Shown: one piece after another, positions 1 through 6,600 of the stretch | Layout of the letters: every line of letters begins with the position of its first letter | Position numbering within the stretch: position 1 is the stretch's first letter | Source: Planctomycetaceae bacterium | GTDB lineage: Bacteria > Planctomycetota > Planctomycetia > Planctomycetales > Planctomycetaceae | Reading direction: 5' to 3' | Length of the DNA: 7,812 nt | NCBI GenBank assembly: GCA_003503535.1 | Contig: DOCI01000074.1 | Coordinates: 15,749-23,560, forward strand | Position numbers and translations under genes: made by a program | The notes under the pieces: model-generated | Told to the model about the DNA's origin: nothing | The model's database searches: none | The model's input: the letters and a program-made list of their open reading frames with translations, nothing else

Positions 1-1029
1 AACCGTCAGGCCCATCAAGCCTCGAACGGTCACATCGATACGGTCATCATAAATTTCCTGCGACTTATTCAGGAAACGGTTGCCAACTGTCAAAAATCCG
101 AGAGCCGCCAACGATTCCTCATTACGACGATCCGGCATCAGATCAGCTGCCAATTGCTCAATAATAAACTGATCGTAAGGAAGATCGATATTCAGAGCAT
201 CAATCACATAATCGCGATAGGTGTAGGCAAATGGATAACGACGTTCCTCAGTGAATACGTAGCCTTTCGTATCGGCATACCGCGCCAGATCGAGCCAGTG
301 TCGAGCCCATTTCTGTCCGAAGTCCTTTGAGGCCAGATATCGATCGATCGCCTGACTCCAGGTGGCATCACTGGAATTGGTTTCAAACTGCTTAACCTCT
401 TCATATGAGGGAGGCAAACCGGTCAGATCAAACGCGAGCCGACGGAGTTGCTGACGAGATTCAGCTCGCGGAGATTGCTCCAGACCAGCTTCTTCGACTT
501 TTTGACCAATAAAGCGATCGATCGGATTGGCAACGCGAATTTTCTCACTGACACCTGGCAACTCAACTGGTGTGATCGGCTGAAAGGCCCAATGCGTTTT
601 TGCACGCTCAAAATAATCCAGCTCTGAAACCTGCGGCGACGATTCCGGCCAGTGAGCACCCTGCGAAACCCATTGAGTGAGGCTGGCAATTTGCTCGTCT
701 GACATTTTTCCTTCAGGCGGCATCTGAGAATCGTCTTCAGAATAGCGAATCACTTGAATGATACGGCTCTCTTCAGGATTTCCTGCTTCAATGGCAGGTC
801 CACTTTCGCCACCTTTAAGAATGGCAGCATGGCTATCGAGACGCAAATCTGCCCATTGCTTCTTCGTGCCGTGGCATTCATAACAATGCTCGACCAGAAT
901 CGGACGAACCTTATTCTCAAAGAAATCTGCCTGTTCTTTTGTGATTGTTTCAGCTGCAAAACCGGTCGATGCAATCGTAACCAGAAGCGCAGAGCACGCG
1001 AACAGAATTTTGCGGACGCAATTCATCAT
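1..1029 (-). CDS. PSCyt1/PSD1 (DUF1549) secreted protein, N-terminal part
   Basis: This is the first 343 residues of a protein whose C-terminus lies beyond the left edge. Residues 1-25 form a Sec signal peptide (hydrophobic core ILFACSALLVTIAS, cleavage near GFA-AET). A PSCyt1 cytochrome-like domain follows: CYECHG gives the CxxCH haem site (C49, C52, H53), and M103 in QMPPEGK is a plausible axial ligand. The linker HWAFQP (146-151) leads into PSD1/DUF1549, which begins near NPIDRFIGQKVE (168) and contains LRRLAFDLTGLPP and HWLDLARYADTKGY (244-257). Full-length family members usually carry a C-terminal PSD2/DUF1553 domain, here unseen. These proteins are planctomycete hallmarks, often paired with DUF1501 genes; the substrate is unknown. 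ATG ATG at 1029/1026 is the chosen start because it puts the signal peptide at the N-terminus. In-frame ATGs at 1080 and further upstream would add a non-signal extension. The ribosome site is weak (GGA, 7 nt spacing). Confidence 0.95.
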   Translation of the reverse strand, partial: MMNCVRKILFACSALLVTIASTGFAAETITKEQADFFENKVRPILVEHCYECHGTKKQWADLRLDSHAAILKGGESGPAIEAGNPEESRIIQVIRYSEDDSQMPPEGKMSDEQIASLTQWVSQGAHWPESSPQVSELDYFERAKTHWAFQPITPVELPGVSEKIRVANPIDRFIGQKVEEAGLEQSPRAESRQQLRRLAFDLTGLPPSYEEVKQFETNSSDATWSQAIDRYLASKDFGQKWARHWLDLARYADTKGYVFTEERRYPFAYTYRDYVIDALNIDLPYDQFIIEQLAADLMPDRRNEESLAALGFLTVGNRFLNKSQEIYDDRIDVTVRGLMGLTV

Positions 1030-1105
1030 AATATTATCCGGGTGGGGTTGGATCAGGAGGGAGTTCAACCAGATTGACATCCTTAACATCATGGCCTACT
1101 TATTT

Positions 1106-1133
1106 ATTATATCGTCTTTGAAGTGTCATTCAA
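1106..1133 (-). promoter_or_regulatory. Sigma70-like promoter for the PSCyt1/PSD1 gene
   Basis: On the minus strand a perfect -10 box TATAAT (1106-1111) lies 16 bp downstream of TTGAAT (1128-1133), which matches four of six bases of the -35 consensus. Transcription would start near 1099, giving a leader of about 70 nt before the ATG at 1029. The leader contains in-frame ATGs at 1080 and just upstream, so the translation start is not fully settled. Planctomycete promoters are poorly characterised, so this is inferred from the general bacterial consensus. Confidence 0.55.
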
Positions 1134-1167
1134 AAGCAATTTGATAAATTATCTCGGTAAACAGGCC

Positions 1168-1456
1168 TCATTCAATGTAATCCAACGGTTCTACCGGTGA
1201 GAATTGACCAGTCTCTGCCATTTCCTGCAGAAACAGACGAGCCTGATGATAAAGGCCAGTGGTTTTCAAATCCTGCAAGCCACACAACGTTGAATCGTTA
1301 GTCGTACAGAGATCTCAGAGAATATTCATGAGACTCTTCCAATAATAACTCTGAGTCTTCTGTACTCTCTGTGTCAAAAATATCTGGAAACTCATCCCCC
1401 AAGTCTGGCCCAAGTCTGGAATGATCTCCCGACTGGAGCTTTGCAAAACACCACAC
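1168..1456 (-). pseudogene. Frameshifted small gene of unknown family
   Basis: Two adjacent minus-strand frames both read like protein but are out of register. The upstream frame (1456 down to a TAA at 1298-1300) gives an acidic stretch including DEFPDIFDTESTEDSELLLEE and ends SLRSLYD. The downstream frame is open from 1314 to a TGA at 1168-1170 and includes GLYHQARLFLQEMAE and PVEPLDYIE. A one-base shift somewhere in 1301-1314 would join them into one protein of about 95 residues. The upstream part has no ATG; the only starts are a GTG at 1454-1456 without a Shine-Dalgarno, or a TTG. An 11-bp tandem duplication (1398-1419) also sits inside and changes the frame. I do not recognise the family. 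Decay fits best; a sequencing error or programmed frameshifting cannot be excluded, but no slippery homopolymer is visible at the junction. Confidence 0.5.
1398..1419. repeat. 11-bp tandem duplication
   Basis: The unit CCCAAGTCTGG occurs twice head to tail (1398-1408 and 1409-1419). The unit length is not a multiple of three, so gain of the second copy would shift the frame of the minus-strand small gene here. Removing one copy joins a different upstream frame (a TTG at 1444-1446, then QSSSREIIPDLGDEF) to the coding-like stretch. Confidence 0.8.
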
Positions 1457-1531
1457 CAGTTAAGAACTTTGTGAGAGTTTGCAAAAATCTTGACGGTCTC
1501 GGATTGACGAATGCTTCTCTTTTGTCAGGAT

Positions 1532-1621
1532 ATGAATTCACCAAATCCAACTGCTGATTTGAACTTCATCGACCCGCTCGCGGTCAAAATCAGCATGCAG
1601 CCCCATGAGGAGATACGATGA
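1532..1621 (+). CDS. Possible small upstream ORF coupled to the 62-residue gene
   Basis: This 29-codon frame begins MNSPNPTADLNFIDPLAVK and ends HEEIR. Its TGA (1619-1621) overlaps the ATG of the next gene (1618-1620) as ATGA, the classic arrangement for translational coupling. An in-frame ATG at 1511 would extend it to 36 residues. It has no good Shine-Dalgarno: AGGA at 1527-1530 is only one base from the ATG. The downstream gene has its own strong site, so coupling is not required. Chance is a real alternative, as is the region being a promoter for the 62-residue gene. No family is recognised. Confidence 0.3.
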   Translation: MNSPNPTADLNFIDPLAVKISMQPHEEIR

Positions 1622-1806
1622 AAATTGCCGATTTCTACAATGAAGTTTCCCGACTTACCGACACCACCAAAACTCAGATTAACGCCGCAGAAACCAAGCG
1701 AGTTCTCGCAGTCGCTTTCGATGTGCTTTGCAAAATGGATGCCGATGACTTTGCGGATACGATGAGCAAAGGGATGGCATTGGCTAAAAAGCGAGCCTCC
1801 AAGTAG
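1618..1806 (+). CDS. Small hypothetical protein, 62 residues
   Basis: This compact, mostly helical-looking protein starts MKIADFYNEVSRL and ends with a basic tail, ALAKKRASK. It has no cysteine pair, signal peptide or membrane segment; its only cysteine is C38, in LCKMDADDFAD. The start is firm: GAGGAG (1607-1612) sits 5 nt before the ATG, the best ribosome site in the window. A perfect intrinsic terminator begins about 25 bp after the stop, so this is a free-standing short transcript, possibly including the ORF overlapping its start. The acidic middle and lysine-rich end would suit a small soluble protein that binds a partner, but nothing visible assigns a role. Its own start, stop and terminator make it very likely a real gene; the function is unknown. 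Confidence 0.85.
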   Translation: MKIADFYNEVSRLTDTTKTQINAAETKRVLAVAFDVLCKMDADDFADTMSKGMALAKKRASK

Positions 1807-1828
1807 TTCGAGTTAAGCCTGCCAATCC

Positions 1829-1860
1829 AGGAGGACTCTTATTGCAGAGTCCTCTTTTTT
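1829..1860 (+). terminator. Intrinsic terminator after the 62-residue gene
   Basis: A perfect 9-bp stem, GAGGACTCT (1831-1839) with AGAGTCCTC (1846-1854), encloses a 6-nt loop and is followed by six T residues (1855-1860). The stem can extend by two pairs into the T tract. There is no matching T run on the other strand, so it should terminate plus-strand transcription only. Confidence 0.93.
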
Positions 1861-1911
1861 ATGCGAGATCGCAATTGTTTCACGAACATACTGAAGCTGG
1901 TAGAAAATGCT

Positions 1912-2706
1912 TTAAAAGAACTCTTTAGCGGTTTTTTGCAGTTCTGGAAACAAGGCAAGCAATCGATCCACGAACGAGCCGACCACTTCTTCATTCTGAA
2001 TTTCTTTGAGATAGCTTTGTAATAACTCTTTGCTTGCCTGAGAGTGATGCATACAGAAATACATCCAGGCCCAGCTGTCCCGGTAATGTTCGGGACGCAT
2101 GTCCGTCAGATCCTGCATCTCCTCGAGTTCGCGGGCGCGGATCGGTTGACGGAAGCGAAAACGCCATTTCAGGTTTGATAACAATTCCTCATTTCGTCCC
2201 TTAAGTTCAGCAGGCACTTCAAAATACTTGGCGAGGCCTTCATCGACCCAGATCGGCAAGTAGGGCATCGATCCATGGAGCGTTGCATGGGTTGTTTCGT
2301 GTCGCAAATCGGTTTCCCAACTCCGGGAGTAAATCACAAATACGTAGAGACGGTCTGGCGCCTTCACAAATAGCGCGGGACGATTGACCGCTTCGGGAAT
2401 ACGGGGGCGAATGTAGTTTCGATAGTGATAGGAAGATGAGAAAATCATGACATCGATCGTCTCATCATAAACTGTAATCCCCAAGTCATCTGAAATCTGT
2501 TGCTGCAACAGAGGTAAAGACTGAATCGCAGGTAGAATTTTTTCCGTTGCAACCTGTGACTGAACGCGAAAATTCCCATGCGTAAATGTGACTGGCCATT
2601 CCTCAGCCAAAGCAGCCTGAGTGTGCACGAATAGCGTAACCGCAATGGCCAAAGCAATTTGCGTCAATGAGCAGAGCAATTGGTGATTTGAGGTCCGAAG
2701 CTTCAA
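1912..2706 (-). CDS. Secreted gluzincin-type metallopeptidase-like protein (DUF1570-like)
   Basis: This 264-residue protein starts with a signal peptide (hydrophobic core near IALAIAVTLFV, cleavage near ALA-EE, residue 35). The active-site helix carries HETTH (136-140), a match to HExxH. It is followed 16 residues later by WVDEGLAKYFE, where E156 is the expected third zinc ligand. This HExxH...DEGLA pattern and the later SWAWMYFCMHH resemble DUF1570/peptidase-MA-like proteins common in Planctomycetes. A zinc peptidase acting outside the cytoplasm is therefore likely; its substrate is unknown. The start codon is TTG (2704-2706): GAGGAA lies 8 nt upstream and an in-frame TAG (2710-2712) rules out a longer start. 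It points towards the 62-residue gene and is divergent from the coiled-coil gene. It appears monocistronic. Confidence 0.85.
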   Translation of the reverse strand: MKLRTSNHQLLCSLTQIALAIAVTLFVHTQAALAEEWPVTFTHGNFRVQSQVATEKILPAIQSLPLLQQQISDDLGITVYDETIDVMIFSSSYHYRNYIRPRIPEAVNRPALFVKAPDRLYVFVIYSRSWETDLRHETTHATLHGSMPYLPIWVDEGLAKYFEVPAELKGRNEELLSNLKWRFRFRQPIRARELEEMQDLTDMRPEHYRDSWAWMYFCMHHSQASKELLQSYLKEIQNEEVVGSFVDRLLALFPELQKTAKEFF

Positions 2707-3082
2707 AATCTAAATTCCTCGATGCAATCGGCACATAACGGTCTGAGACCTCACCTGTTTAGTCGTCAAACGCCGTCGCTGTCAATTGCAGTTCATTCGG
2801 ACAGAGAATTCACCTCGAACGGTTTTCAAACGTCTTCACAATGTCAGAATCGTTACATTCGATAACTTTGACACTTTAATGAGCATTCCATCTCGATCAA
2901 ATCAATCCTCAGCCGTCTCCTCAAGCTAGATTTGAAGCGTGAACACAACATAATCCAGCTTCCCAAAACTACTCACTTGAAGGGGGGTGGATGTGTTCTG
3001 ATACGGAGAATCTCATTTCTTCGAGGAATGAAGTTCCTGAAAATCTTACACTTATGAGAGAATGGCTCGGTAGCTAAATAGC
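2707..3082. other. Divergent intergenic region, no gene seen
   Basis: These 376 bp separate the divergently read metallopeptidase and coiled-coil genes and must hold both promoters. On the minus side the candidate is TTGACA/TAAACA (listed separately). On the plus side a weak pair, TTGAAG (2977-2982) and GATACG (3000-3005) with a 17-bp spacer, is possible. A short palindrome, GGTCTGAGACC, lies at 2741-2751 just upstream of the TTG start. I see no coding frame or terminator here. Confidence 0.5.
2756..2785 (-). promoter_or_regulatory. Candidate promoter for the metallopeptidase gene
   Basis: A perfect -35 box TTGACA (minus strand, 2780-2785) is followed after 18 bp by TAAACA (2756-2761), a poor -10 match. 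The palindrome GGTCTGAGACC at 2741-2751 would then fall at about the transcription start or early leader, where a repressor site would act. The weak -10 keeps confidence low. Confidence 0.25.
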
Positions 3083-4024
3083 ATGTCCATCGATGAACTC
3101 CAACAACAGCTCGATGAGAAGGATGAACTCGTCACTGCGCTGACACAACAGTTGGAGCAGGCAGCCGAGCAGTTGGATCGAATGCATCGCTCGGGCGGCC
3201 GATCTGGACTGCACAATGCTCAAGAGAGTAAGGTCATCAATCCGCTGAATGAACAACTCTCGACCAATCTCAATTATCTGATTGAGCAGTGGGAAGAGTC
3301 GCAGATTGCAAGTTGCCTGGAACGAATCGAATCTCAAATCGAGGATCTGAAAAGTTCCGTCTCCAATATCCAGCTACCGGCTGAGCAATCGACGACCACG
3401 AACTGGTCTCCTGAAGACGACGACAACAGACCGACCGGCTTGCAACTCGATGCATTGAAGGATGTTCTCTTTGGTGCCACTCCCGAAATTACTGATGAAG
3501 TATTTGATGAATCCTTAAATGAGATTGAAGCGGATGAAGATGTAATCACATCGAACGATCCTCTCCCCCCAACTCCTGCTGCAGTCGACTTTGAGCAAGC
3601 GAATCACGAAGAAATGATTTCTGCAATTCAAACTCGAGATGATTACATCGAGAGCTGTATTGCGATGTATCGGGACCTGCGACTGAAGTCAGGTTTAATC
3701 CAGCCGATCAACTGGGAAGTGATCTCGGAATGCCCTGAAGAACTGGTGGAAAGTCTGCAGGAACTCGAATCGCATTTGCGGGAGCAGGCTCGCCTGAATG
3801 AAGTGACTATGTCGCTGGAGCGGGCCCGTATTAGCCGTGAGTCGACACAGTTGAGGCAGTATCGTGTCCAACTGCAGAAATATGTCAAGAAGCATAATCT
3901 CGACCCGACTGAGCTTCCCTCTCTTGGTGTTCAATTGTCTGATGAGTCCGCGAATGAGAAGCGTTCGTCCGTCCCCAATCAAAAATGGCTGAGTTTACTA
4001 CGGATTAAACATCAATCCGAGTAA
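3083..4024 (+). CDS. Coiled-coil protein of unknown function
   Basis: The protein has 313 residues and no signal peptide or membrane segment. Residues 1-35 form a Gln/Glu/Leu-rich coiled coil (DELQQQLDEKDELVTALTQQ), and about 55-95 a second helical stretch. Residues 100-175 are an acidic, proline-containing, probably disordered linker. Residues 175-275 are again helical, with heptad-like leucines (EELVESLQELESHLREQARL) and a charged segment, MSLERARISRESTQLRQYR. The tail is basic. This suggests a cytoplasmic oligomerising or scaffold protein; no enzyme motif is visible. The start is the first ATG after an in-frame TAG (3071-3073), though no clear Shine-Dalgarno precedes it. The deacetylase gene follows after 75 bp with no terminator between, so co-transcription is likely. 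Composition resembles coiled-coil proteins I associate with planctomycetes, but I cannot name a family. Confidence 0.85.
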   Translation: MSIDELQQQLDEKDELVTALTQQLEQAAEQLDRMHRSGGRSGLHNAQESKVINPLNEQLSTNLNYLIEQWEESQIASCLERIESQIEDLKSSVSNIQLPAEQSTTTNWSPEDDDNRPTGLQLDALKDVLFGATPEITDEVFDESLNEIEADEDVITSNDPLPPTPAAVDFEQANHEEMISAIQTRDDYIESCIAMYRDLRLKSGLIQPINWEVISECPEELVESLQELESHLREQARLNEVTMSLERARISRESTQLRQYRVQLQKYVKKHNLDPTELPSLGVQLSDESANEKRSSVPNQKWLSLLRIKHQSE

Positions 4025-4099
4025 TTGAGCAATTCAAATTACAAGACTTACTGAGCGTTCATTGCCACTCACAAGATCAAGCATGAAAAGTCATTTCCT

Positions 4100-5131
4100 A
4101 TGCTACTGGTGAATAAACTTGTTCCCATTCCAAAAAAGCAACTCCTCGCCAGTGTGATGAGATCATCGGGAATGAATGCCGTTTTGCACAGACTACCGAC
4201 CTGGTCAGGTTTGCTTGTTGTCAATTATCATCGGATTGGACAATCTGCCGCTTGCCCTTTTGACCAAAATCTGTTCAGCGCGACTTCTGAAGGACTTGAA
4301 CTTCAGCTCAAACAATACAAACGTCACGCCGATGTAATACGCATCTCTGAGCTGGACGAGGTTTTGAAACGTCGAACGGGGAAATCGGTACTGATTACCT
4401 TCGATGATGGTTACCGTGACAATTACGATCTGGCATTTCCAGTACTCAAAGCGGCCGATGTGCCTGCGACGTTTTTTGTGGCGACCGGCTTTGTCGATCA
4501 GCCTCGAATTGCCTGGTGGGACGAAATTGCCTGGATGGTTCGGCAATCAAAAGTGAACAAGTTGCCGGGCAGTGTCTGGTTTCCAGAAGGGCTGATTATT
4601 CCTGAACAGGATCGTAGTTCGGCTTTGGGAGCAGCCGTTCGGAAATACTGGACTTTGACAGGGAATCAGACGGAACTGTATCTCAACGATCTGGCAAAGC
4701 AGACGCAAGCCGGACGTTGTCCTGCAGAACTGGCCGAGAAGATGTGGATGACCTGGGAAATGATGCAGGAGATGTCAGACTCCGGCATGGACTTCGGCGG
4801 ACATACAGTCGATCATCCGATTCTTGCTCAACATTCCGGCAAAACTCAGCGACTTGAGGTTTTTGAGAGCCGGGCTCGCTTGATTGAAAAATTGGGAATC
4901 GAACCTCAAGCCTTCGCTTATCCAGTAGGACAGGCTCATATGTTCTCATCCGAAACCAAACATCTGCTCAAAGAGGCAGGTTACAAATATGGATTCAGTT
5001 TCTATGGGAACTATGAATCCTGTGTTTCGGTCGACCCCTACGACATTCCCCGCTGCGCGATCGACTTTAACATGCCTCAGGCAATTTTCGAATCCCGCTT
5101 GTCACTACCACAAATTTTTGCAAAGAAATGA
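4100..5131 (+). CDS. Polysaccharide deacetylase (CE4/NodB-type)
   Basis: This 343-residue protein has the CE4 signature. Motif 1 is LITFDDGY (98-105), with catalytic base D102 and metal ligand D103. Motif 2 is GGHTVDHP (233-240), with metal ligands H235 and H239. FAYPVG (272-277) takes the place of motif 3, as in the subgroup of NodB proteins acting on exported polysaccharides. VNYHRIG (41-47) is the usual N-terminal strand. A long insert between motifs 1 and 2 (about 137-225), starting WWDEIAW, is also seen in exopolysaccharide-linked members. The expected reaction is metal-dependent removal of N- or O-acetyl groups from a polysaccharide. No signal peptide is evident, so it may act in the cytoplasm or on lipid-linked material. 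It lies 75 bp after the coiled-coil gene. No obvious Shine-Dalgarno supports ATG 4100; M20 and M25 are possible starts. Downstream it converges on a minus-strand gene, and I see no clear terminator in the 227-bp gap. Confidence 0.92.
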   Translation: MLLVNKLVPIPKKQLLASVMRSSGMNAVLHRLPTWSGLLVVNYHRIGQSAACPFDQNLFSATSEGLELQLKQYKRHADVIRISELDEVLKRRTGKSVLITFDDGYRDNYDLAFPVLKAADVPATFFVATGFVDQPRIAWWDEIAWMVRQSKVNKLPGSVWFPEGLIIPEQDRSSALGAAVRKYWTLTGNQTELYLNDLAKQTQAGRCPAELAEKMWMTWEMMQEMSDSGMDFGGHTVDHPILAQHSGKTQRLEVFESRARLIEKLGIEPQAFAYPVGQAHMFSSETKHLLKEAGYKYGFSFYGNYESCVSVDPYDIPRCAIDFNMPQAIFESRLSLPQIFAKK

Positions 5132-5358
5132 TCGAAGACGTTCTGGTTTTTCGATGGCCTGTTTGCATTCATTCAAATTTATTATTCTGATTGACCATAG
5201 GCATGCCCAATCAAGCGAGGGCACGCAACCCGGTGCTCCAGAAAACCTTCCCAAATCTTTTTCCTACCCGATAAGAAATTCTGAATCATATTTGGAAATC
5301 AAATGGAATTCACGTTACAAGTAAAAAAATGTAAAGACCACTCCCTCAGGCTTATCAT

Positions 5359-5931
5359 TTACTCTCGATTCTGTCTTTGCTTCTTGCACATCGATTCCAT
5401 GGGAAAATCCACTGAAGCGCCATTGATGGCTTTCAAATACATCTCCTTCCCATCCACATTCTCGAACCAGAGATCAGATGATTCCCTGGTACCGAGTTTT
5501 CCTGAATCAAGATCTACGGTGAATGATGACTTGACTATGATATTTTTGAAGATTCTAAGTTCAGTACCATCAAGAACTCGACGATAGAGCACAACTTCCT
5601 TAAGTATCAATATTGGGGCATCACCATCGGAAGGTTCTTCCCACTTATAAAGGAGCTTTCCCCATGTGTTGTTATTCGTATGAATAATAGCGATGCCCAA
5701 GTCCTTCCGTTCCTCATTCAATAAGAACAGACCTTTCTGCTTCCCAAAGTAATCATCTCGAGAAAGGCGACCTTTCACCGTGTTGACATATTCACTTGGG
5801 TTAATGAGAAACTGCTTGTTCATCAGACTGTCGAATTCATCGTAAATTACACGACAATCAAATTCTCCAGCGTCTGTAGACACACTGATCAAAGTAAGAA
5901 TTAACAGGGTTCCAATAAACGGGATTTTCAT
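5359..5931 (-). CDS. Secreted hypothetical protein, about 190 residues
   Basis: The N-terminus MKIPFIGTLLILTLISVS is a typical signal peptide, cleaved near STDAG-E. The mature part has no recognised domain. It is rich in alternating hydrophobic and charged residues (APILILKEVVLYRRV, SSFTVDLDSGKLG), suggesting mostly beta structure. It has two cysteines, one near each end (about residues 26 and 182 from this start), which could form a disulfide. The start is chosen at 5929-5931, not the ATG at 5935-5937: AAGG ends one base before the first ATG but sits 7 nt before the second. A hand count over 5641-5880 gives about 41% GC, against about 51% in sampled parts of the protease gene at 6651-7811, so it may be a later arrival. 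It converges on the deacetylase gene. A short SD-led ORF lies upstream at 5989-6036. Confidence 0.8.
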   Translation of the reverse strand: MKIPFIGTLLILTLISVSTDAGEFDCRVIYDEFDSLMNKQFLINPSEYVNTVKGRLSRDDYFGKQKGLFLLNEERKDLGIAIIHTNNNTWGKLLYKWEEPSDGDAPILILKEVVLYRRVLDGTELRIFKNIIVKSSFTVDLDSGKLGTRESSDLWFENVDGKEMYLKAINGASVDFPMESMCKKQRQNRE

Positions 5932-5988
5932 TTTCATGCCTTAATGATTTTTGCGAAATGAAGAAATTCTTTCGTGCTGGATTTCTGC

Positions 5989-6036
5989 TTAATCTTTGGG
6001 TTTCGTGATTCGCAAATCCGATGAAAGAGACCCCAT
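5989..6036 (-). CDS. Possible 15-residue leader peptide
   Basis: On the minus strand a strong Shine-Dalgarno GAGGAG (6045-6050) sits 8 nt before an ATG (6034-6036). That ATG opens MGSLSSDLRITKPKD and then TAA. The stop lies about 60 bp upstream of the secreted-protein start. A short translated leader is possible, or the SD-ATG pair may be chance or a relic of an older start. No attenuator structure is obvious between the two. Confidence 0.25.
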   Translation of the reverse strand: MGSLSSDLRITKPKD

Positions 6037-6551
6037 TTTTATTTCTCCTCAAGATTTTAAAATCAGGTGCGTTAATTGGAACGCTCCAATAGTCACTGTT
6101 TGAACACGAATAAACAGAATACTACTGCATTGTTGGTATGATGGCCAAGCTCTGTGAGTCCCAAACCAACGCCTGACCTAATCATTTTCAAAATGGTTTC
6201 AGCCGTTGCCTGGACACCAAACGACTAAAAGGGCTGTGTTTGCTCCTGCTGAAGGCAAGGTGGCTGGTGCATCGCAGAATTCAGCCCCCCCACAAATCAA
6301 GTTTACACCGATTTGCCACAGAGCAAGCCCGAATATTGGTCTGCTGTTCCTAAAACGGGTAGAGGATCATGCATCAAATCTTTCAATTTGTCATTCAACG
6401 AGTTCTACCGCTGTGCAAGCCAGCAATAGTATTCCCGATGTTGACTATCAGAATCAGACGACAAGTTGAGAAGGATGGAACGCTAGTACAATGATTCAAT
6501 CGATTTTGCGTGAGCACGCTTATGTCGAACAATGAAATCTCATATCTCCCG

Positions 6552-6575
6552 CATGGCCATGCAAGCTTGGCCATG
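6552..6575. repeat. Palindromic element, CATGGCCA...TGGCCATG
   Basis: An 8-bp perfect inverted repeat, CATGGCCA (6552-6559) and TGGCCATG (6568-6575), surrounds an 8-nt centre, TGCAAGCT. A second small palindrome, CAAGCTTG, overlaps it. Read on the minus strand it is preceded by TGGGTGC. From memory, short GGGTGCCA-type palindromes of this design are dispersed in planctomycete intergenic regions; I could not check that here. It lacks a T run, so it is not a standard terminator. Confidence 0.7.
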
Positions 6576-6586
6576 GCACCCAATGG

Positions 6587-6600
6587 ACAATTTTAATTGT
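6587..6600. repeat. AT-rich perfect palindrome
   Basis: ACAATT (6587-6592) and AATTGT (6595-6600) form a perfect inverted repeat around TT. It lies between the GC-richer palindrome at 6552-6575 and the inverted repeat at 6601-6640. It could be an operator-like site or simply part of a composite hairpin element. Confidence 0.6.

Noticed and set aside
754..1144. Plus-strand frames opposite the PSCyt1 gene start and its promoter
   Set aside because: They overlap a strongly supported minus-strand gene and have no ribosome site or domain.
1490..1534. Two TTGACG boxes (1490-1495 and 1504-1509) as a promoter for the 62-residue gene
   Set aside because: No acceptable -10 box lies 16-18 bp downstream of either; the nearest, GATATG, needs a 19-bp spacer.
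5190..5216. Hairpin GATTG...CAATC around GGCATGCC after the deacetylase gene
   Set aside because: The stem is only 5 bp with a long loop and no T run, so it is not convincing as a terminator.
6199..6366. Open minus-strand frame of 55 codons reading GLALWQIGVN and LLVVWCPGNG
   Set aside because: It contains no ATG or supported start between two TGA stops. It may be a gene remnant but cannot be called a gene.
6182..6472. Open plus-strand frame reading QTTKRAVFAPAEGK and onwards
   Set aside because: It has only a TTG start, no Shine-Dalgarno and no recognisable domain, and its opposite strand is equally open. Treated as intergenic.
6077..6484. Direct 9-bp repeat TGGAACGCT at 6077-6085 and 6476-6484, as a possible target-site duplication
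   Set aside because: A 9-mer match within a gap this size is expected about once by chance, and no terminal inverted repeats adjoin the copies.
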